NCBI GenBank assembly: GCA_033060915.1
Contig: CM065383.1
Coordinates: forward strand, 11,356,001-11,420,000
Length of the DNA stretch: 64,000 nt
From: Euryodendron excelsum
Taxonomy: Eukaryota; Streptophyta; Magnoliopsida; Ericales; Pentaphylacaceae
Direction: 5' to 3'
Shown: positions 56,632-64,000 of the stretch, piece by piece
How positions within the stretch are numbered: position 1 is the stretch's first letter
Layout: every line of letters begins with the position of its first letter
Translations under genes and position numbers: made by a program
Notes under the pieces: generated by a model
What the model was told of the DNA's origin: nothing
What the model saw: the letters and a program-made list of their open reading frames with translations, nothing else
The model's database searches: none

Positions 56632-58840
56632 CCAATGCGAGTGCGACACGAAAGCAAAAAAAAAAAGGGGTAGCGTTTATTCTAGTAGTACATTGTAGAA
56701 GAACAGAGTCTTTGGACCGTAAGGTCGGCCTGTGAAGCTGAAGCAATAATGACAGCTGTAATAAGTTAATTGGTCTAGGTAAAGTGGGAGTTGGTGATGA
56801 TGGCAATGGCGGAGCTGGAGATTAAAAACCAAGTGCTCTGTTTATTTGCAGATCATAAATTTCGCACTCTATTAGTTGAAAATATGTTGTGAGAAAAACG
56901 TTTATGATGTGTGGATGCACATTTTCCATGTTTATCTATTTTGTTTCCATACTTTGGTTCCACGTTAATTCATATTTTCCATGTTTATCTATAGTATGTG
57001 GATTCATAATTTTCAATTTTGTCGTTTATTTTCAGATTTTGAATAATTTCTGCTTCTTTTTATTACTAACGAAACTTATTGTTAGAAACTTACAATTCCC
57101 AAAATAATCTTGGGTTGGATTGAATTGCCAAAGTAAACGTGCGGATTATTACAAAATTAAGGTTGTTTTAAAACTTATTTTCAAAAATCAAATTGTATGA
57201 AACTTATTTATTAAATTCAAGTTGATCTAAAAACATAATTTAAAGTTTGAAATCTTGTTTTCAAGACACAATATTTAAACCAACTCAAGTTTAGTAGATA
57301 AATTTTAAACAATTTAATTTCAAAAAATTTATTTTAATACATAAAAGGAGAATTTATTTAGTGTCTTTGAAGCTAAGTGACTTTTTTCTATTTTCAAATT
57401 GCCACAAAAAAACTTATTTAATTATTGTTTAAATTACTTTTGTAGCAGTTAATTGATAGGGTAAGTATGAAAAATTGCACTACAAATATCCACGTTTTGA
57501 TAACTCTTTTGATTGTTGCAGGTTTGTGAACTCAATTTTCTCTCTCACTCTCCTATTCTCAATGCTTCTCTGTCCAAGGTTAAAATTTTTATTTCTTTGT
57601 GTTTATTTTGGTTTTGATTTGTTGAATCTTTGCTGCTAAAATTATTGATTTTCTCTCTTAAACCCATTTGGGTTTCTATGGTTTTAGATTAAATTAGACT
57701 TTTGTATGTTTTTTTCAACTCTGTTGTCTAAAGCATTTGAATTGGTCGAGGTGTTTATAAGATTTGTGGGAAAAAAAAAAATTGTGAAAAGGAGAGTTGG
57801 TTAGTTTCTGGAGTAGCCATCGTTGAGATATGTCAGGATCTTACTGGGGTCTTTGCGGTGTCAATGTGCCGTGGATCTACCTATCCTCGCGATGGTGAAC
57901 CTTAGCACTCACATTTTTTCTTTTATTTTCATTTTCGCCTTTCTGCAGTTCACCTTCAATGGGTTTACGAGAAACTGGGTTCCACCATTGGAAGAAGAAA
58001 ACCCGGCTTCGGTCTCTCTCACTTTGTCGTCTTTGGGTTATTTTTTTTCATTGTTTGATTGGCAAGAATAAAAACGAAAAAGAAAAAGAAACCTTGATAT
58101 TCCATTAATTCGTTTCTAAAGAAGAAAAACTTTTCCAATTGCTGGTAATTTGATGGTCCGTTTCTTCATTGTGCAAAATCTCTGACTAAATTGTAAAGAA
58201 TTATAACGCAGTGTTTGGATCTATAATTTAGTGAGGAAAAAGAAAAAAAAAAAGAAAAATATAAAATTACATTGTAATTTTGATTGTTAAAGAAATTATA
58301 AGATAACATAAAAAAGGTAAAATTTTGGCATCCGCCATCTTTTCTTTTTTTCCAATTCTTTTATTTTTTTTAATTTTTATTTTTTCTTGATAAATTCGGG
58401 TTCCAATCACAACACTAAATATACTTAGATTAGCTTTCATGTTGTGTTTTTTTTTTTGGGCTTGGGTTCTGTTAAAATATAAAGTTTTGGTTTTTTGTTG
58501 ATTAATTTGTCCAGTAAAAGAAGCCCAAATAAACTCAACTTTCTTACTCCTAACACTTCAATCATCCTACATTCTGCTAGGTATGCAAAAACAATGGGTT
58601 CAGCTTTGTGTGTGGCTTTTGGCATCATAAGAGAGTATTTTTTCACATCATAGTAGCACAAGCAACTCTTTTTGTGTTTTTTTTTTCTCCTGTTCCATTA
58701 TTGTTTTTTTATATGTTGTTATCTTTCTCTAGGAGGTTCCTCTATTTATTGTTAGATTTATTGCTTTTATTTTTTTTTATTTAATTTCCGTTTGTATTAT
58801 GTTTTTAAGTTTTCTCTTTTTTTTTTTGAATAAAAGTGTA
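56632..58840. other. HSFB1 3' UTR and intergenic DNA
   Basis: The 3' UTR probably runs to about 56850. The rest is AT-rich with long T tracts. The ORF at 57823-58071 has no recognisable domain and is not called. No gene is supported. Confidence 0.5.
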
Positions 58841-58844
58841 AGGA

Positions 58845-58925
58845 GGGGGCGACCAATATAGCTACTTGCCAGGGCATGACTATAACAGTCCTTACCAACT
58901 GAGCTCTCTGAGAAGAAGTAAGTCA
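58845..58925 (-). mobile_element. SINE-like or tRNA-like fragment
   Basis: On the minus strand AGCTCAGTTGGTAAGGACTG is an excellent pol III A box as in tRNA-derived SINEs. The B box is not clear, and no tRNA fold can be completed, so this is not a tRNA gene. It is probably a truncated SINE between the two host genes. Confidence 0.4.
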
Positions 58926-59295
58926 TAACTGAACTCAACTCTACTAAAATGCAAGTTGATAGAGATACTTTATCGCAACATCTAATTTACGAGAATTACT
59001 ACTCCAAGTAAATTTGAATTTGCGATAATATAAATAAAAGTGAAAAATTTCATCCAGTTACCAAAACATGGTTAAATTTTCTACATGGTTAAATTTTCTC
59101 TTTTAGTTGCAGACGAAAGCTACTCTCATTTGGGCATGAACCCATAGGAACTTGGTGTGGGCCGAAATGAGGTAGAATAATTACAGCCACCGGTCTGAAT
59201 TACGCAAAAAAACAAAAAAAGTCGAGAGGAGAGAGAAGACAAGGGCAAGAGCTAAAAAAAAAAACAATATCCAAGCAACAAGACAGCGAGCCAGC
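58926..59295 (+). promoter_or_regulatory. Upstream region of the RCCR gene
   Basis: The sequence between the SINE-like fragment and the ATG at 59296. A purine-rich leader (GTCGAGAGGAGAGAGAAGAC, near 59221) precedes the start. No clear TATA box was identified. Confidence 0.4.
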
Positions 59296-61513
59296 ATGGC
59301 TGTGTTCTTCAGCAGCTTCTTACACTCACCTTTAGACTTAGTAGCTCCTTCGAATCACTCTTTTCGTATTCGTCCTCCTCCATCAAGGGCGGCACGAATC
59401 CACTGCTACTCCTCCTCCTCCTCCTCATCAGCATCGTCTCAAATGGATCCAGAAAACGAAGGAGAAGGGCGTAAGAGATTCATGGAGTTCCCTTACCTTT
59501 CAGCCCCATACAGGGATCTGATGCTGGAACTTGTGTCGGCTGTGGAGACGCGTCTTGACCCCTACCTCCTCCCCTGCACCCTCCCACCGGACGTCCAGTA
59601 CTACCAAAACCAGACTGGCACTGCCCATTCCTCTCTCCAAATCAGATCCAGCCGTAAACCCTCGCCGGTAATCTCTCTCTCTCTGTAATTTTCTTGTATT
59701 TTATTACAGCCTGGTTGGTTCTTGAGGAAAGAAAGGGAAAGTAATAAATTTTCTTCCTTCCATGTTTGATTTTAATTTAGGAACCACTTTCCTTTCATTT
59801 TTCTTCCTCTTTCCTTTTCAATAATTATTCTATTGTGTGTGTGTGTGCTTTTTTTTTTTTTTAATTTCAAATAATGGAGTCCACTTTATTTCATTTTCTT
59901 CTCAAAATCAAATAAGAAGCAAGAAATCACTTTTCGTACAATTTTTCTCTCTGCTTAGAATAGGCTGCGGAGAACTTCTTGTGGTTTCTGAACGTCATAT
60001 TTACCATCTGGCTTCTATGGTTTTGGTACATTATATTCGTAAAGAACCATGTGGTGATTTAATAGAGATCAATATTTAAAAATAGAAACATGTGAAGTGG
60101 GTGAAAAATTTAATGGCTTAGCATACCCAAGTCCTGAGAAAATTATGTAACTATAGCACATGTTGAGATTAGTATGGGAGGGACATTGGAAGTTTGGGTG
60201 AATTGGGTGTCAAATTTCCTGGCAGCTGGTGAGCTGCTGCAGTTGATTGGAAGGAGCAAAAGTAATAAATAAGTTCTACTGTGGTTGTTGAGGAGGTTGG
60301 GCTATGGGGGCCAAGAACATGTTAGTATGAGGCCTAAAAGGGATGGTCTGATTTGTTGGAAATTGGTAAGGTAAATTAACATATGCTTTCTCACTTTAAG
60401 GCTGTGTTTGTTAGCCGCCATTGCCCTGACATGGATCCATGAGGTGAAGGGATATTACAAGCTTCATGGAACTGGAAGCTGATTCTTCTTCTTTGTCCCC
60501 ACCCTCCACAAAATATTGAACTTGCAGCCAAATTAAAATAAGATTCTCCCAATTTTTCCAATCATCTTGTAGGTGCAGATCAAGTAGATTTATCTTTTCT
60601 TGTCTAACTCGCTCCACATTCTGGATTAGGCCCTTGTTCAGAGAAAGTTTTAGTTTCAGAGACAAACACTGTCCCATTAAAAACAATAAGTGTTCATCTT
60701 ACAGTGTAAATAGCATGGCAGGAAGAGTGCAAAAACTAGATGAGTCAAATTAAACAACAAAAAAAAAAAACTTATTTATGCTAAGCCAACATTCAATATA
60801 TGAGCCTGAGGTTTAGTATTGTGACTGTCAGACACTGAAGGTGGCAATTACTTGCAAGCAAGAGATCTAGGGTCCAAAACTCTGAACATTTCAATGTCTA
60901 ACAGATTGATTTCATATTGGGAAGTTGGCTACACTGTGAGCTACCATCAGGAGCATTGAACATAATGAGCCTCTCAGCTTATCTTTCCCCTTTAACAGAT
61001 GCACCCAACTTCTTAATTGACCTTATACAGAGCAGCCCAACATCTCTATTCGTCATACTTGATTTGCTGCCTCGGAAGGATCTTGTACTCCATCCGGACT
61101 ATCTTCAGACCTTTTATGAAGACACACAGTTGGACAGGCACAGGCAACTGCTCGAGAAGATCCCTGAGGTCCGACCTTACTTCTCACCATCACTTTACAT
61201 CCGTTATCTCGTCTCTCCCACCGCAATTCTGGTCCGCATAGAAACTGAAGCTGGCGGAACAGAACGCATGGAGGAGATTGTTAGAGATCATATAAGTCCA
61301 ATTGCTAAGGACATGTTGGGCATCTGGTTGGATCGGTGTGCTTGTGGAGGGCGCGAGACTGGAGAAACTGAGAGGAATTATTTGGCACGGAGGGATCAAA
61401 TGATTAAGACCAAGACGATTGAGATTGATTTGGGCTCAAGCTTGCCAAGGTTGTTTGGAGAAGATGTAGCAGCCCGAGTTATAGGAGCTATAAAAGAGGT
61501 TTTTAATGCATGA
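59296..61513 (+). CDS. RCCR: Red chlorophyll catabolite reductase, chloroplastic
   Basis: It reduces red chlorophyll catabolite to primary fluorescent catabolite, using ferredoxin, after pheophorbide a oxygenase in chlorophyll breakdown; the Arabidopsis homologue is ACD2. Exons 59296-59667 and 60905-61513 (phase 0, GTAATC donor, TAACAG acceptor) give 326 aa, close to the 319 of Arabidopsis. Residues 1-49 form a Ser/Arg-rich, acid-poor chloroplast transit peptide. The conserved core runs from KRFMEFPYLSAPYRDLM (60-76) through SWLHCELPSG, APNFLIDLIQSSPTSL, LPRKDLVLHPDYL, PYFSPSLYIRYLVSPT, DHISPIAKDML and LPRLFGEDVAARVIGAIKE. The position of Arabidopsis Glu154 is Asp163, and of Phe218 is Val227; an Asp near 299 is kept. 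The frame has no breaks. Confidence 0.95.
59668..60904 (+). other. RCCR intron
   Basis: A 1237-bp intron between the two coding exons. It is AT-rich with a (TG)n stretch near 59835-59848. No other feature is supported. The ORF at 60411-60686 on the minus strand has no recognisable domain. Confidence 0.85.
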
Positions 61514-62374
61514 GACTGAGTTAACTTTGATATGTATAGTTATGTATTGATGTGGTAAATACTTTGCTTAGCCTCGTGTTGCTGGTGATATTTGTAAATA
61601 CTGAAACAAAAGGTGATGATCTGATGAGTGAACTCCAGCGAAACAAGGTTATGATCAAGAATTTCCGAGGTCTTTGGTTATGTTATGCCTTATTTTGTGT
61701 TCAATCTCTTTCGTGTTTGTATTGTAGATTACAGCCTGAATAATATGATGGTTGTAAACTGATTTGCAGAGCTCAAAAGCTTCATGAGAAAGGCATTCTC
61801 TGTTTTCTTTCATTTTTTTGGGGGCGTTGGTGACAATGGAGAAAGGCATTTTCTAGGTTCGACTTCCTCAAGTGGTATGTTTGTACGTTTATACCAAAAT
61901 TATTAGTTTGGATCAAGCCCAGTGAATCTCCCCACTTTCCAAGCTTGTTATTACCTTTGGACCATTGTATCATCAGGAAGTTTGACTCATATGCTAATAA
62001 GCATAAGAATGTCACCAAGTAGGAAGTGCACAAGAGATCCCAAAGACCCAAGAACCGAATCAACCCAGGATCCATGGGTCGGTTTGGTTCGGGTCTACAA
62101 AGGATTGGGTTGGGTCTTAAGATGGCTAAATTGATAACTGATCTGTATAATTTTCTGTTCACATATTCTATATATGCCTTTAACCATTATATATTCTACT
62201 TAATTATATTGATTTGTTTTTGTATATTGTTTTTTTAACTTTCTGAAAAATTAAAAATACAAAATTGTGTCTATTTGTTTTAAATTTTTGAAGTGAATAA
62301 ATCAAACAACATATAGAATCCGAACCCCAACGAATCCATCCCTAAACTGAGTCATGGAACTAATCCGAATTGTC
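61514..62374. other. RCCR 3' UTR and intergenic DNA
   Basis: The 3' UTR probably extends about 250 bp. Beyond it is AT-rich DNA with a patch of GGTTCGGGTC-like text near 62080-62095. No gene is supported. Confidence 0.45.
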
Positions 62375-62629
62375 TCAGATTAGTTCGGTTTTAAGTTTGA
62401 TACAGACGTGAACCAACAGACCAATGCACACGCCTACCACCAAGACAGCTGCAGCGCCAATAGAGAAGTTTTGAAAACTTCTCAAGACTTGGAGTTCAGT
62501 ATGCTTTGACTGAGATGCTGCTTTGATGTCAATTATGTTTCTCAGGGTTTCAAGGCTGCTCCTTTCACAATCGACCAGAAATGGATTGGATTTTGAGGTG
62601 ACCAAAGCTTTTGTTGTGATAGATCGCTT
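62375..62629 (-). pseudogene. Possible exon encoding a C-terminal membrane segment
   Basis: An open stretch on the minus strand with SKSNPFLVDCERSSLETLRN, then FSIGAAAVLVVGVCIGLLVH, a likely transmembrane helix, then a short KLKTELI tail and a stop. It has no good ATG (the first in-frame start is TTG), and the frame is closed upstream. It reads like the last exon of a small membrane protein or a gene remnant. Family not recognised. Confidence 0.28.
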
Positions 62630-63258
62630 CCTTTACCATGAAATGTCTGCACAATACTATATTGGGAGGAAGCCTGCTTTATCGATTGTTGTTGTCATAC
62701 TTTTCTTGAGAAGTTTAGTACCAAAAAGCATAAAGAAAATGTCTCCAATTTTCCCTAAAAACATCATAATAAAAACTAAAATTTGTACAAAAAATTTTAC
62801 CGAAAATATATATATTTTGTTTTGTAGTGAAAAACTATCATTCATTATAAAAATTATGTATGAATTTTGTAGTTATATAATATTATCCCTTAGTAATTGC
62901 TTTGAAGTCAATGTGGCAAACGAAAAGATTTAAATGGATTGTGGGTTAAAGAAGATGGACCCAAACCTACTCATTTAACAAGTGGATTGAATATGACTGG
63001 CTGACTGTAAGGTCAATTAATACCTATGAACCCAAATTTGGCCCTTTCATATTTTGCCAGCCAGCCTAGTTTTGGTCAACCCGATACCTTCTAACCAAAA
63101 TCTTATAGCTTCTGACCCTTGACCCAATCCATTAACCCTTTTATCATGTTTTTGACCCAAATTCCTCTTGATCCATGTTTTTTCTCTCTCCTTTTTGTCT
63201 TCACCTTTCATTTCCTTGTTGAGACCGAGATCTGGGTCAAATTAGTTCCATAATGTAA
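62630..63258. other. AT-rich DNA before the possible NUMT
   Basis: It contains many short pieces such as GACCCAAACC and GACCCAATCC but no gene or boundary. The plus-strand ORF at 62523-62933 is low complexity at its C-terminal half and is not called. Confidence 0.4.
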
Positions 63259-63475
63259 TTTGTTCAGACCGGGCTATCGGCGTTTAGTCGCGCCCGAATG
63301 ATCAATGATCATTGTACGGAAACAAAAGAATAAGGTTTCGCTATCGCAAGCATATAGCGATCGAAGAACTATCGCTCGGCTGCTTCCCGTATTACAAAAG
63401 CCGTATTGTTAAAAGGGTACATACTGCAAGAGCGTAGGAGGAAAGTAATTTTCGCCCCTGCCCCGAATATTAGCT
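63259..63475. other. Possible organelle-derived insertion (NUMT)
   Basis: About 215 bp near 48% GC, containing GTCGCGCCCGAATGATC, TCGCTCGGCTGCTTCCCG and TTTCGCCCCTGCCCCGAAT, set in DNA under 35% GC. The style is that of plant mitochondrial intergenic DNA. It has no ORF. The edges are approximate. Confidence 0.35.
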
Positions 63476-64000
63476 TATAAGATATATTTCAACAGTCATT
63501 TTTGCTCCATAATCACATCAATGTTATAGGTGTTCCATTTTATTCTTTTGGGGTAATGTATTTGTTGCAATTTAAGGAGGATATGATAATTCAGATACGT
63601 TAGGTCCCGTCTTACGCTATCTTTAAATTTAGAATTTATTAAAAGGAAACGAAAATAAAATATAAATGAAATTATTTATATAGTAGAACTTGGGCACATG
63701 CATTAATGCCAATGCACGTGCAACTCCGTTTGTAGATAAATTCTTTTTTTAATTACTTGTATCCAACACGTGTAACATGTTGAGACTTTTACACAGATGA
63801 GACGTTACCTATTTATCCAATTAGCTATTAATAGTTATAAAAATACAACAATTTTAAAAACCATCAATTACGTAAGGATATTATGGAAATTAAAAAGATA
63901 CACAACTTTAAAAAGAGGGAACCATCAAACTAGTGTTTTTCTTTTACATATCAATATAGACAATGCATACAGGACATGTGTCATTAAGATGAGCCTTTAT
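63476..64000. other. AT-rich intergenic DNA at the window end
   Basis: No gene or repeat boundary was recognised in this stretch. Confidence 0.5.

Noticed and set aside
57823..58071. 82-codon ORF between HSFB1 and RCCR
   Set aside because: Phe-rich low-complexity translation of T-rich DNA, with no conserved motif or splice support.
58845..58925. tRNA gene on the minus strand
   Set aside because: The A box is good, but no B box, anticodon arm or acceptor pairing can be completed. A SINE fragment fits better.
60411..60690. Possible small transposon in the RCCR intron (GTGTTTGTTAGCC ... GACAAACACTGTC)
   Set aside because: The end motifs pair only partly and no target duplication was found, so I do not call an element.

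Overview
This window is nuclear DNA from a flowering plant, most likely a woody eudicot. The evidence is spliced host genes with GT-AG introns, an AT-rich intergenic background, and plant-specific families: DUF1685, a class B heat-shock factor, red chlorophyll catabolite reductase, Tat- and Athila-lineage Ty3/gypsy elements and a CACTA transposon. The species cannot be named from sequence alone. Three host genes look intact: a DUF1685 protein (483-1107, +), a heat-shock factor of the HSFB1/TBF1 type (53808-56631, +) and red chlorophyll catabolite reductase (59296-61513, +).

The left 30 kb is a nested transposon complex. A 5'-truncated LINE (about 2997-30322) was hit twice. A Tat-lineage Ty3/gypsy element (3619-13637, 5-bp target duplication GGTGG) landed inside its RNase H domain, and a 16.3-kb CACTA element (13914-30259, 3-bp duplication CCG) landed 8 codons before its stop. 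Removing both insertions and one copy of each duplication gives back a continuous LINE reading frame, so the boundaries are well supported. The Tat element has gag-pol with a second RNase H domain and a spliced antisense gene with a Transposase_28-type domain. The CACTA element has a TNP2-type transposase and a Transposase_24-type gene, both on the minus strand, and about 3 kb of a two-monomer satellite-like tandem array.

From 30.3 to 38.4 kb the DNA is gene-poor and AT-rich, with a foldback Mutator-like MITE (34886-35344) and a SINE-like remnant. An Athila-lineage element (38414-51845, 5-bp duplication AGTAC, LTRs of about 1.26 kb) follows. After pol it carries two successive ORFs in the env position, both resembling the Transposase_32 plant-transposon domain. 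The second has its own upstream TATA box and a cluster of TTCGAACG palindromes like the one in the LTR promoter. All the large elements are broken by nonsense codons or frameshifts, many of them consistent with C-to-T decay of methylated DNA.

The right 12 kb is genic. A small hAT element (52043-52878) sits about 0.5 kb upstream of the HSFB1 promoter. The HSFB1 leader has two overlapping upstream ORFs; the second encodes a peptide I recognise as the conserved TBF1 uORF2. This points to translational control of a stress and immune repressor. The chlorophyll-breakdown gene follows on the same strand. The window ends in AT-rich DNA containing a GC-richer patch that may be an organelle-derived insertion.
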